NCBI GenBank assembly: GCA_041675505.1
Contig: JBAYTR010000004.1
Coordinates: 1 to 64,000, forward strand
Reading direction: 5' to 3'
Length of the DNA stretch: 64,000 bases
From: JAGPCK01 sp041675505
GTDB taxonomy: Bacteria; Bacteroidota; Bacteroidia; UKL13-3
Numbering within the stretch: the first letter of the stretch is position 1; every line of letters starts with the position of its first letter. Shown piece by piece: positions 25,507 to 34,515 of the stretch. A model generated the notes under the pieces. That model had not been told where the DNA came from. It made no database searches and saw only the letters and a program-made list of their open reading frames with translations. Made by a program: the position numbers and the translations under genes.

Positions 25507-26241
25507 CTACCACATGACCTTTCCTACACGCATAAAAACAGGAAACTGCATCAGAACTTTATCGCTAATAAAGGGTTGGAGTTCCTCCGCAAGCGCATCA
25601 ACAGGGTTTTCACCGTTGCGTGTTATGTAATGCTGCACTGCCGACCACGAGTTGAGGTAACCAATAAGTTGCGGCAAATCCCACATCACGTCAATATAAA
25701 ATTCAGGAGTAGGTATTTCTTCAAACGGAAAATCAATGGTGGTGTATTTCTCATCTACCAATGTTCGTTCACTGTCCCAATAGGCATCAATCGTTTCAGT
25801 GTAAAATTGCTCTATCAAAAGGTCGGCCTCTTTGTTGATGCGAATAAGATGATAACCCCATAAAGCCAGCAATGCATTTGGCGCTGCCACCCGCCTTACC
25901 TCTTCATAAAATTTCTCGCGGTTAAACCAATGCACAGCCTGCGCCACCGTAATTAAATTCACAGTACCCGATTTAATTTCCTGAATCTGTTCAGCACCTT
26001 GCAGGTAAACTAAGTTTTCTTTTTGAGTAGCATTAGCCAGTTGTGCACTGCTGATATCGGTGGCCATTACCTGACTAAATTTTTGAGCCAGTACTGTTGC
26101 AACTTGTCCGTTGCCTGTGCCGGCATCCCAGGCTAATTCAAACGAACTGCAATGCCTGTAAAGAAATTCATACAAAGCAGCAGGATACAATGGGCGATAC
26201 CGCACATACAAATCAGACCGTTTGGAAAAATTATCCTTCAT
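25507..26241 (-). CDS. Class I SAM-dependent methyltransferase
   Basis: This 244-residue protein has motif I in AWDAGTGNGQVATVLA and the following blocks VMATDISSAQLANA and VNLITVAQAVHWFN, typical of Methyltransf_11 enzymes of the YcgJ/trans-aconitate type. RYRPLYPAALYEFLYR precedes motif I as in that group. The small-molecule substrate is not identifiable. Its ATG directly follows the stop of the T9SS cargo gene with no spacer, so the two are probably co-translated, an odd pairing of a cytoplasmic enzyme and a secreted protein. Confidence 0.85.
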   Translation of the reverse strand: MKDNFSKRSDLYVRYRPLYPAALYEFLYRHCSSFELAWDAGTGNGQVATVLAQKFSQVMATDISSAQLANATQKENLVYLQGAEQIQEIKSGTVNLITVAQAVHWFNREKFYEEVRRVAAPNALLALWGYHLIRINKEADLLIEQFYTETIDAYWDSERTLVDEKYTTIDFPFEEIPTPEFYIDVMWDLPQLIGYLNSWSAVQHYITRNGENPVDALAEELQPFISDKVLMQFPVFMRVGKVMW

Positions 26242-27138
26242 TTATCCTGAGTTCTTATTCAATCGAATGGAGTAAATTTTCCCGGTTAATGAATTGCGTA
26301 AAGTAAGAAAATACAAACCGGGACTTAGCTGTGCTGTTGGCAGTACCAGTGAATGTTCACTCCATGTGGTATTCATAAGTGACTGACCGGTAGCATTACT
26401 CAGTGTAATGTGGTATTGTTCGGCATCATTCTTCTGCAAATGCAGTTCGTTAACCATTGGGTTAGGAAACACCTTAAAGGGCCCGTCAATTAACTGAAAA
26501 CTTTCTTCTGCACCCAAATATTCATAAAAATATATCTTTACTCGCAAGCTGATTTGATATGGGGGACATACTGATGGCGTGTATAAATTTACCCAAACAC
26601 TATCTCTATACGTTCGCATACCACTATTCCAAAATGCGGAATATAATCCCAAGGAATCCAGATGTATGCTACCAAATAGGAAGGCACCATCACTCTTCAA
26701 AGTCACCCGACCTAGAAAACGTCCGTTATCCTTATAAGTAAAGCCTGCACTATCAAAATAAAAAGTAACAGGAGGGAATTCAGGCTCATTATAATGTGGA
26801 AATGTATCGGAATATACCAACAGCACAAATTCCTGATACCAGTTAAAAGGGCGTATATCGCGCTCAAGATTACCACACCACCAGCCTTGTTGACTTGCCA
26901 CCACCGGATCATGAGCAGTAATACGAATGCGTTTACCTGAAGAATTGGTATCGGCCCTTATGTCTAACTCAGGTTGCCATCCCGAAGCTGCATTATCATT
27001 CAAACCAATATAAACAGTATCCGTAAATCCATCTGGATGTTTCACAGCAATGTAGGTAGACCAGTTTTGCGCATGAGCAGATATGAACCCTGAAAAATAA
27101 AAGGAAAAACAGATGAGGAAACTATGAATAGTTTTCAT
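26242..27138 (-). CDS. Secreted protein with type IX sorting domain
   Basis: This 298-residue protein has a signal peptide ending SAHAQ (about residue 23). A strand-rich domain follows, with NWSTYIAVKHPDGFTDTVYI and several aromatic motifs. A C-terminal Por secretion (type A) domain starts at about residue 220 with FKVFPNPMVNELHLQ and contains LSPGLYFLTLRN. It should be exported through the T9SS and anchored or released at the surface. The function of the central domain is unknown. Upstream it lies 70 bases from the cupin gene. Confidence 0.82.
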   Translation of the reverse strand: MKTIHSFLICFSFYFSGFISAHAQNWSTYIAVKHPDGFTDTVYIGLNDNAASGWQPELDIRADTNSSGKRIRITAHDPVVASQQGWWCGNLERDIRPFNWYQEFVLLVYSDTFPHYNEPEFPPVTFYFDSAGFTYKDNGRFLGRVTLKSDGAFLFGSIHLDSLGLYSAFWNSGMRTYRDSVWVNLYTPSVCPPYQISLRVKIYFYEYLGAEESFQLIDGPFKVFPNPMVNELHLQKNDAEQYHITLSNATGQSLMNTTWSEHSLVLPTAQLSPGLYFLTLRNSLTGKIYSIRLNKNSG

Positions 27139-27208
27139 AGGAATAGATTTTCAGCAAGTTAAAAACCCCTCCTCTCATTTCCAAAAAAAATACACCTGTA
27201 ACATAGGG

Positions 27209-27583
27209 TTATCCTTCATCCAACCTGAATGTGTCACGGGCATGTTGTTCCAACGAGTTGCACTCCATAAAACTAATGTCGGTAAGTGCTTCCAACTCGT
27301 GCCAAATGTTTTTAGGAAAGGTAATTCGGCAAGGCCCTTCTACCTCTATTTCTTTCCGTTCCTGAGTAAGTACATTCAGTAAACGAACCAACCCTTTACC
27401 AGTGAACAGGTAAAAAAGTTCAGGGTCTTTTAACGGTTCAATCCCTTTGTGGTAATGACTGCCATTAATGCTACCGGCTTTGCGTGTACCAAAAATAAAA
27501 TTGCCTGTTCGGGGGCTGTCAAATGTGTGCGTGGTGCCTCTTTCGGTAGTTGAAATAAACTTAAATGGTTCTACTGTTATCAT
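27209..27583 (-). CDS. Small cupin-fold protein (WxcM/dTDP-sugar isomerase-like)
   Basis: This 124-residue single-domain cupin contains GSHYHKGIEPL with metal-type histidines, ELFYLFTGKGLVRLLN, and ITFPKNIWHELEALTDISFME. These correspond to the two cupin motifs. The overall shape resembles FdtA/WxcM-type sugar isomerase domains, but the match is weak and a generic cupin is safer. Its ATG overlaps the parE stop by four bases, so translation is coupled to topoisomerase IV, with no obvious shared role. Confidence 0.65.
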   Translation of the reverse strand: MITVEPFKFISTTERGTTHTFDSPRTGNFIFGTRKAGSINGSHYHKGIEPLKDPELFYLFTGKGLVRLLNVLTQERKEIEVEGPCRITFPKNIWHELEALTDISFMECNSLEQHARDTFRLDEG

Positions 27584-29463
27584 TCTTCAATCATGGCTTC
27601 GGGCGAAAGCGTAAGCGTTTCCACTACATCTTTTTCCACACGCAGGTTATCAATAATAAAGCCCTGGCGGTCGGGGGTATTTTTGCCCATATAATATTCC
27701 AGTAATTTGGGAATGGTGGTATCCTGTTTCAGAATAATGGGATCAAGTCGAATGTCTTCTCCTATAAAGTTCTCAAACTCGTCAGGTGAAATTTCACCCA
27801 AACCTTTAAATCGGGTAATCTCCGGCTTGTTGCCTAAGCGGGCAATGGCTCTTTGCCGTTCCTCATCACTGTAACAGTATATGGTTTCTTTCTTATTGCG
27901 CACACGGAACAAGGGTGTTTCCAGAATATATAAATGCCCGTTCTTTACTAAATCAGGGAAAAACTGCAGGAAAAAAGTCATCATCAACAAGCGGATGTGC
28001 ATTCCGTCCACGTCAGCATCGGTAGCAATTACGATGCGGTTGTAACGCAAACCTTCAATGCCTTCTTCTATATTGAGCGCATGTTGCAGCAGGTTAAACT
28101 CTTCATTCTCATACACCACTTTTTTGGTAAGCGAGTAACAATTCAGGGGCTTTCCACGCAAACTGAATACTGCTTGTAACTCCACATTGCGCGATTTGGT
28201 AATGGAACCACTGGCCGAATCACCTTCTGTTATAAACAGTGTGGATTCTAATCGTTTCTCATCATTGCCTTCGTTAAAATGCAAACGGCAATCGCGCAGT
28301 TTTTTGTTATGTAAAGAAGCCTTCTTTGCCCGTTCGTTGGCCAGTTTTTTAATGCCGGCCATTTCCTTGCGCTCGCGTTCACTTTGCATTATACGCTTCA
28401 GCAATGCTTCAGCCGTTTGCGGATTTTTATGCAGGTAGTCGTCCAACTCCTTTTTCATAAAATCACTAACAAAACTGCGCATGCTGGGTCCATCCAAAGC
28501 CACGTTTTGCGAACCCAATTTGGTTTTGGTTTGTGATTCAAACACCGGTTCCTGCACACGCACACTCACCGCAGCAATTATGGAGGCACGTATGTCAGAG
28601 GCATCCAACTCCTTTTTATAAAACTCTCTAATGGTTTTTACAATGGCCTCTCTGAAAGCGGCCAGGTGTGTTCCTCCTTGCGTGGTATGTTGACCGTTAA
28701 CAAATGAGTAATACTCTTCGCCATATTGATTTTCATGTGTAAAAGAAACTTCAATATCATGCCCCTTTAAATGGATAATGGGATAGCGCATATCCTCTTC
28801 ATTGGTTTTGCGTTTAAGCAAATCCAACAGACCATCTTTAGAGAAAAATTTCTTGTCGTTAAAATGTATAGTAAGCCCCGAATTGAGGTATACATAATTC
28901 CAAAGCATGTTCTCCAGATACTCCGGAATGAAGTGGTAATTTTTAAAGATGGTATCGTCAGGTGCAAAGGTTACAATGGTACCGTTGGGTAAATCAGTAG
29001 CCGATTCGCGGTGATCTTTCTTTAGTTCACCACGTTCAAATTCAGCTACTTTAGTGCGACCATCGCGAACTGATTGCACCCTGAAATAACTGGACAGCGC
29101 ATTGGCCGCTTTGGTACCCACACCATTCAAACCAACAGATTTCTGAAAAGCTTTTGAATCGTATTTACCACCGGTATTGATTTTAGAAACACAATCAATC
29201 ACCTTACCCAATGGAATACCTCTTCCGTAATCCCGCACGGTTACCTTGCCTTCTGATATTTTGATCTCAATTTGTCTTCCGTTGCCCATCACGTATTCGT
29301 CAATGGAGTTGTCGATGATTTCCTTTAACAGAATGTAAATACCATCATCTGTGGATGAACCATCACCTAACTTACCAATGTACATGCCCGGGCGAAGACG
29401 AATGTGCTCTTTCCAGTCAAGCGAACGGATACTGTCTTCGGAGTAATTATTTTGCGCTGCCAT
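27580..29463 (-). CDS. parE: DNA topoisomerase IV subunit B (type IIA topoisomerase ATPase subunit)
   Basis: This 627-residue protein has the complete GHKL ATPase (EIIDNSIDEYVMGNG, DYGRGIP, GLNGVGTKAANALS), the transducer domain, and the TOPRIM domain with EGDSASGS, GKPLNCY and the ATDADVDGMHI metal site. The form IRLRPGMYIGKL and the short length fit Bacteroidota ParE rather than GyrB. It decatenates chromosomes with ParC. parC, often next to parE in this phylum, is not inside the window; the following gene is a cupin. The -7 region was not clear. Confidence 0.9.
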   Translation of the reverse strand: MAAQNNYSEDSIRSLDWKEHIRLRPGMYIGKLGDGSSTDDGIYILLKEIIDNSIDEYVMGNGRQIEIKISEGKVTVRDYGRGIPLGKVIDCVSKINTGGKYDSKAFQKSVGLNGVGTKAANALSSYFRVQSVRDGRTKVAEFERGELKKDHRESATDLPNGTIVTFAPDDTIFKNYHFIPEYLENMLWNYVYLNSGLTIHFNDKKFFSKDGLLDLLKRKTNEEDMRYPIIHLKGHDIEVSFTHENQYGEEYYSFVNGQHTTQGGTHLAAFREAIVKTIREFYKKELDASDIRASIIAAVSVRVQEPVFESQTKTKLGSQNVALDGPSMRSFVSDFMKKELDDYLHKNPQTAEALLKRIMQSERERKEMAGIKKLANERAKKASLHNKKLRDCRLHFNEGNDEKRLESTLFITEGDSASGSITKSRNVELQAVFSLRGKPLNCYSLTKKVVYENEEFNLLQHALNIEEGIEGLRYNRIVIATDADVDGMHIRLLMMTFFLQFFPDLVKNGHLYILETPLFRVRNKKETIYCYSDEERQRAIARLGNKPEITRFKGLGEISPDEFENFIGEDIRLDPIILKQDTTIPKLLEYYMGKNTPDRQGFIIDNLRVEKDVVETLTLSPEAMIEE

Positions 29464-29634
29464 ACTTCACTATTTAAACCGTAAAAATACTATCCAGTTC
29501 TTATCCTGCCTAAAGGTAGTTTTACAACACTGTGGAAATGTTTAACACTTGAAAGTCTTACGCTTAGTTACTTATACCTACCTGCATTGGTTTACTTTCC
29601 ACTTCCTTAATCATTATCTTGCGGGCCTTAAGCC

Positions 29635-30303
29635 ATGCAAAGTCCGAAGTTACATACGGCAGTTACACAAGACGGAAGCCTAACGTTGTTCAATGAAGAT
29701 TTGGGAACACACTACCATTCAGTGCATGGGGCTTTGCAAGAATCATTGCATATTTTTATAGAAAACGGGCTAAAAGAACTGACACATTTACCGCTGGTTC
29801 ATATTTTAGAAATAGGTTTCGGAACCGGTTTAAATGCTTTACTCAGTTTCCTTAAGAAAGGGAAGAATAAAAATATAGAATACACTACATTAGAACTTTA
29901 TCATATATCAACTAAATTAATACATAAGCTTAAAAAATCATATACTAACGAAGACTTATTCGAATCCTTACATAACTCACCGTGGGACATTGCTACAAAA
30001 TGGCAGCCCGATTTTACGCTCACCAAAAGGCACATCAGTCTCACCAAATTCTCCTCGTCAGAACGATTTGACCTCTGTTATTTTGATGCCTTTGATCCTG
30101 AAGTTCAACCTGAATTATGGACTGAATTCCTGTTTCAAAAAATATATAACCTGATGTCGGAAGGCGGACTTCTGCTCACCTATTGCGCCAAAGGAGAAGT
30201 AAAAAGGGCAATGCGTAAAGCCGGATTTTCCGTTCAACGCTTGCAAGGGCCACCAGGCAAAAGACACATTATCAAAGCCATTAAACCGAACCATGCAAGT
30301 TGA
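29635..30303 (+). CDS. mnmD: tRNA (5-methylaminomethyl-2-thiouridine)(34)-methyltransferase
   Basis: This 222-residue Rossmann methyltransferase is predicted to carry out the last methylation of the wobble uridine in tRNAs such as Lys, Glu and Gln. It has ILEIGFGTGLNALLS (motif I), DLCYFDAFDPEVQPELW and LTYCAKGEVKRAMRKAGF, then GPPGKRHI near the end. These are the signatures of MnmD, the methyltransferase half of E. coli MnmC. The length is normal for a stand-alone protein. It overlaps the next gene, a FAD oxidoreductase, by 11 bases, rebuilding the MnmC pair as two proteins. Confidence 0.92.
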   Translation: MQSPKLHTAVTQDGSLTLFNEDLGTHYHSVHGALQESLHIFIENGLKELTHLPLVHILEIGFGTGLNALLSFLKKGKNKNIEYTTLELYHISTKLIHKLKKSYTNEDLFESLHNSPWDIATKWQPDFTLTKRHISLTKFSSSERFDLCYFDAFDPEVQPELWTEFLFQKIYNLMSEGGLLLTYCAKGEVKRAMRKAGFSVQRLQGPPGKRHIIKAIKPNHAS

Positions 30304-31339
30304 TTACCTGATTATAGGACAAGGCATCAGCGGCTCTGTACTGGCTTACGAATTACTAAAGGCAGGCAAACGTGTTTTGGTTATTGACAACCACTTACCC
30401 CATGAATCATCGCGTATTGCAGCAGGGTTGTTTAGTCCGGTTACCGGCCGAAAAATGGTCAAAACCTGGATGTTTGATGAAATATTTCCTGAAGCATTTG
30501 AGTATTACCCCAAACTGGAAAAAGAGTTAAACATCAAATTCTTTCACCCTACACCACTGCATCATGTGCTTTCATCGGTAAAAGAAATCAACGACCTCAG
30601 CCAACACTTTGCTCAGGGAGAATACGTGTCACTGGCAGATTTCGACCACTTGGAAACCATCGGTCAACTGCTCCATTGTCCGTTGGGAACATTGCAGCTT
30701 AACCACAGCGGTTGGTGCGAAGTGAATGTACTGTTAGAAGCCATCCGCTCATTTCTTTTAGAAAGAAACTGTTTGCTCACAGAGGAAGCCGATGTAACAG
30801 CTATCACTCGCTCAGGAGGTGCATGGCACTACAATAACATTGTCACTGATGCAATTATCTTTTGTGAAGGGCACCGTGTAAGGCAAAACCCCTTCTTCAC
30901 TTTTTTGGATATGCGGGCAGTAAAGGGTGAAATTATTACGCTTCATGCGCCTGAATTAAAACTACGGCACATTATCAAACAACAACACTGGATTATTCCG
31001 GTGGGTAATGATTATTACAAAGTGGGCGCCACCTTCGACTTTAACCGTGTAAATAATCAGCCCACACCCGAAGGAAAAAAACAACTCACCGATGTGTTTG
31101 AGAAGTTTTTTACTGTGCCTTATACGGTGGTTAACCATGAAGCAGCCATTCGCCCTGCCATGCATGACCGCAGACCCGTAATTGGACAGCACCCCACACA
31201 CAAAGGTATGTACCTGTTTAATGGCATGGGGGCAAAAGGGGTAACCCTTGTACCCTATTGGAGCAAATGTTTCTTAACTCACCTTTTCACAGGTCAACTT
31301 ATACCTAAAGAAGTGAGTGTTAACAGATTTGTGGATTAA
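30293..31339 (+). CDS. FAD-dependent oxidoreductase, probable MnmC oxidase partner
   Basis: This 348-residue DAO-superfamily flavoprotein begins with YLIIGQGISGSVLAYELLKA (Rossmann GxGxxG) and has HESSRIAAGLFSPVTGRKM after it, as in the oxidase half of MnmC. The C-terminal block RPAMHDRRPVIGQHP fits the FAD-binding end. In E. coli MnmC this half removes the carboxymethyl group from cmnm5s2U so the methyltransferase half can act. The overlap with mnmD suggests the same role here; sequence alone does not prove it. Other glycine-oxidase-like activities are possible. Confidence 0.75.
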   Translation: MQVDYLIIGQGISGSVLAYELLKAGKRVLVIDNHLPHESSRIAAGLFSPVTGRKMVKTWMFDEIFPEAFEYYPKLEKELNIKFFHPTPLHHVLSSVKEINDLSQHFAQGEYVSLADFDHLETIGQLLHCPLGTLQLNHSGWCEVNVLLEAIRSFLLERNCLLTEEADVTAITRSGGAWHYNNIVTDAIIFCEGHRVRQNPFFTFLDMRAVKGEIITLHAPELKLRHIIKQQHWIIPVGNDYYKVGATFDFNRVNNQPTPEGKKQLTDVFEKFFTVPYTVVNHEAAIRPAMHDRRPVIGQHPTHKGMYLFNGMGAKGVTLVPYWSKCFLTHLFTGQLIPKEVSVNRFVD

Positions 31340-31381
31340 AACTTTATTGCAGTAACATTATTATACATATTTTGCTGTGAT

Positions 31382-33367
31382 TTGAAAATCCGGGTAATCA
31401 TATTATTATTCCTTTTCTGCTGTTGCAACTTGCTCAAAGCAGCCGACACGGTTGACGTTTATCAGTTACTTCAATCTGATACAACTTCCGCTAATAAACG
31501 CCTTGTTAGTTACGGACTTATATGCGACAACTACGTTAAGCGAAAATCAGACAGCTCATTGTTTTATGTCAACAGCTACCTGAATCTCGCTATAGCTAAC
31601 CATAAAATGAGTCACGTGGCCAACTCCTATTTCTTCAGAGCAAAGTACCACATGATTTCAGGCAGAAAAACCGATGTAGCAGAAAATTTCTTTGAGTCTT
31701 TATCCATTTATGAACAGCAAAAAGACAGCTTAGGTATAGCCAAAGTAACTATTGCATTGGCGCGTTTAAATCATCAGGAACAAAATTTTGTAGAAGCCAT
31801 TAACTACTACAAAAGAACCTGGGACATTTATGAACGGCTCAAAAACGAGCACTGGTTACATCATACACTCAATGAGTTGGGAACTCTTTATTACAAGCAG
31901 CAGGAATTTGAACAGGCACGTTATTATTTTTATACCGCACTTAAAAACAATATCCGGTTTGGCCAACAGCAAGCAGCTGCAAGCTCCATTAATAATATCG
32001 CTCTCACCTATTCAAATCAAAACAATTTTCAAAAAGCGCTGAATACATTTCTCCTGTCACTTAAATTAAGTAAGCTGTCGCATGACAACGTAATGGTTGC
32101 AAATGTGTTGGGGAACATTGGTCGTTTGTATAAGAAAGTAAAAGAAAACGATAGTGCCTTGTACTACATCAGCACCTCGTTGATGCTGGAAACTAATCTG
32201 CGCAATATTGAAAACACCATCATTTGCTACAACGATATTGCAGAGATACAGTTGGCAAAAGGGCAACATGATTCAGCAAAAAGCAACCTCGATACCGTTT
32301 TCATGTTATTGGACCACCATTCACATGATGGATTAAGACTAAAAGCATTACGAAACACCTCAGAATACTACAGGCAAAAAGGCGATTTGGTGAATGCCTT
32401 TCTTTACCTGAACACGTACATTACCATCAATGATTCTATTGCAGAAGCTGAGCGCCAACAACTGGCTCAAGCCACCAAGCTGAGGCTGTCGCTTCAAAAA
32501 AGGGATAAAGAGATTAAAGACCTTACCGCCACTTTTAATGCGCAGGAACAACAAATGCTCAGAAATGAGTTTACTATAACACTCCTCTCCATCATTTCCG
32601 GACTCCTGGTTATTTTGGCGGCTATGGCCATAAGCAGTGCGATTAAAAAATCGAAAATAAATACCCAACTCGAAGAACTTAACCGTGAAAGAAACACCCT
32701 GATGACCATGGTGTCACATGACCTTAAATCACCGCTGGCCTCGTTGCAGGGAATGCTTAACCTGCTGGAATCAGAGTCAAATAACCTTTCAGCAGACCAA
32801 ACAAAGTACATTAACTACATGAATGAAATCATTCAGAACAGTAATGACATGATTAAGAATGTAATTGACTTGGGCAGGGTGTATGAGCATAATCTGAAGA
32901 TAAATCTTACCGCATTTAAATTGCATCTTACCATTGAAAAAATAGTTGCCCAGTTCATACCTGCAGGTGCCAAAAAGAACATTTCTATCGAATTTATCAA
33001 TAATGCTGCAGATGATTTAATCAAGGCTGATGAAAGCATGATGCGAAGGATATTGGAGAACCTTATCTCCAATGCCATTAAATTCTCTCCCCTCAGTTCA
33101 GCAGTGAGAATTGAGCTGTTTAACCCCTCACCCAACAGCATTTCTATCACTGTATGTGATAATGGTCCGGGTATATCGGATGATGAACAGCAGAAATTAT
33201 TTCAGAAGTTTCAACGACTCTCGGCCGCGCCAACCGGCAACGAAACTTCATCAGGTTTGGGATTGTATATTGTAAAAGAACTGGTTGATAAAAACAAAGG
33301 GCAGATTACTTACCACAATAATCCGGGCGGAGGAAGTATTTTTAAAGTTACCTTATCATTGGCCTGA
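31382..33367 (+). CDS. TPR-containing sensor histidine kinase
   Basis: This 661-residue kinase begins at a TTG and has a signal peptide (IRVIILLFLFCCCNLLKA). About six tetratricopeptide repeats occupy residues 60-350 in the periplasm, followed by a coiled region, a transmembrane helix (about 395-418) and a cytoplasmic HisKA/HATPase core. The phospho-acceptor is His446 in MVSHDLKSPLASLQG. ATP-site boxes are NLISNAIKFS, CDNGPGIS and SGLGLYIVKEL. No receiver domain or neighbouring response regulator is present, so it is an orphan kinase. No ATG lies before the signal peptide. Confidence 0.88.
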   Translation: MKIRVIILLFLFCCCNLLKAADTVDVYQLLQSDTTSANKRLVSYGLICDNYVKRKSDSSLFYVNSYLNLAIANHKMSHVANSYFFRAKYHMISGRKTDVAENFFESLSIYEQQKDSLGIAKVTIALARLNHQEQNFVEAINYYKRTWDIYERLKNEHWLHHTLNELGTLYYKQQEFEQARYYFYTALKNNIRFGQQQAAASSINNIALTYSNQNNFQKALNTFLLSLKLSKLSHDNVMVANVLGNIGRLYKKVKENDSALYYISTSLMLETNLRNIENTIICYNDIAEIQLAKGQHDSAKSNLDTVFMLLDHHSHDGLRLKALRNTSEYYRQKGDLVNAFLYLNTYITINDSIAEAERQQLAQATKLRLSLQKRDKEIKDLTATFNAQEQQMLRNEFTITLLSIISGLLVILAAMAISSAIKKSKINTQLEELNRERNTLMTMVSHDLKSPLASLQGMLNLLESESNNLSADQTKYINYMNEIIQNSNDMIKNVIDLGRVYEHNLKINLTAFKLHLTIEKIVAQFIPAGAKKNISIEFINNAADDLIKADESMMRRILENLISNAIKFSPLSSAVRIELFNPSPNSISITVCDNGPGISDDEQQKLFQKFQRLSAAPTGNETSSGLGLYIVKELVDKNKGQITYHNNPGGGSIFKVTLSLA

Positions 33368-33372
33368 AACAG

Positions 33373-33401
33373 AAAAGCCCTCCAAAAAATGGAAGGCCTT
33401 T
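33373..33401. terminator. Bidirectional terminator candidate
   Basis: AAAGCCCTCC and GGAAGGCCTTT form an imperfect stem (one mismatch) with A-run before and T-run after. It lies between the convergent kinase and lipoprotein genes. Confidence 0.55.
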
Positions 33402-33429
33402 CAGTAAATAAACCACCTAAACCTGAAAA

Positions 33430-34461
33430 CTATTTTATCTCGATTACCTCATTGTATCCGGCAATGCGAGCCACCAGACGATTTCCGCCTGTATTAAGTT
33501 CTTTTAATTTATTAATATTAAAGGAGCGAGCCGTAGTGAAATAAGCTTCGCAAGCCTCTTCCTGAGCCTTATCAACCAATACCAGGTTTACTACATCTGT
33601 GGCATTACCCGGCATATGATTTCCGTCCCAATACAATTGAAAGTCGCGACCTTCAGCACTGCACCCGCTGTATCCGATTTTAACACTCAAACACCCGTTA
33701 GCATCCATTGCTGCTGAAAGGATATTAAAACGTTTGTTCGTATTTGGAGTAGCAGTACCTTTAACCAAAGGTTGGCATCCGTTAGGATCTGTTCCGCAAA
33801 AACCTATCTCTTCAATACAGAGTATTTTAGCCGGTTTTCCCATCATGCATATGGAAGCCATTTCAATTTTATCATTGTAAGCTATACGTACCCGCATGCC
33901 ATCGCGTAACACAAAGGTTGACGGAACACCCACAGGCTCCAGTTTTACACCGTTGTCCAACACAAATATCCATTTACATCCATCTAATGCAACTTGTTTA
34001 ACTGTTGCCGGAGTGTTGCATTTCGTTGGGGGCGTTTCCTGAACAGCTTTGATACAAGTAATCACCTTCACCATATCATGGTGAGCAGGTTGGAAACAAT
34101 TGTACTTGGTATCAGGAATAGTGATGCAGGGGTCTGAACTGTTGGGGTCAGTAGCTGAAAAGCGGATTTTCATACCGTCTGCAGGAACAAAGTTTTGCAC
34201 CAGGTTACGGCAAGGTTTTAACAAATACCCGTTAGAGGTGCGGATGTAGAGATTTCCCCAAGCTCCGTCACCACAAGGGACAGCTTCAATAAAACCTGTT
34301 TGCTCGCAGTTACCTGAAGATGGCGGTGGTGGTGGTTCTTTTTGACAAGCTGTTGTGCCGGCCAAAACAAAAAGGGATAGAATCAGAAAGTGACGTTTTT
34401 GCAGCAACTCACGTGTTGCGAACAAAATAGATAAAAAGAGTTTTTCCATATAATTAAACAT
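33430..34461 (-). CDS. Cysteine-rich lipoprotein of unknown function
   Basis: This 343-residue protein has a hydrophobic segment ending LAGTTAC at about residue 39, a lipobox, followed by a Pro-rich linker (QKEPPPPPSS). The long N-terminal leader before the hydrophobic core suggests that a later ATG (34449, MEKLFL) may be the true start. The mature domain contains many cysteines in short blocks (CEQTGFIEAVPCG, PCRNLVQNF, DPCITIPD), likely disulfides, and a modular repeated pattern. No family is recognised. It lies downstream of the ECF sigma/beta-barrel pair and may be under the same control. Confidence 0.6.
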   Translation of the reverse strand: MFNYMEKLFLSILFATRELLQKRHFLILSLFVLAGTTACQKEPPPPPSSGNCEQTGFIEAVPCGDGAWGNLYIRTSNGYLLKPCRNLVQNFVPADGMKIRFSATDPNSSDPCITIPDTKYNCFQPAHHDMVKVITCIKAVQETPPTKCNTPATVKQVALDGCKWIFVLDNGVKLEPVGVPSTFVLRDGMRVRIAYNDKIEMASICMMGKPAKILCIEEIGFCGTDPNGCQPLVKGTATPNTNKRFNILSAAMDANGCLSVKIGYSGCSAEGRDFQLYWDGNHMPGNATDVVNLVLVDKAQEEACEAYFTTARSFNINKLKELNTGGNRLVARIAGYNEVIEIK

Positions 34462-34515
34462 TTTGATTGCAACACTATGACAACAATATCAGTTCAAATG
34501 TTGCATTCGGTTGTG

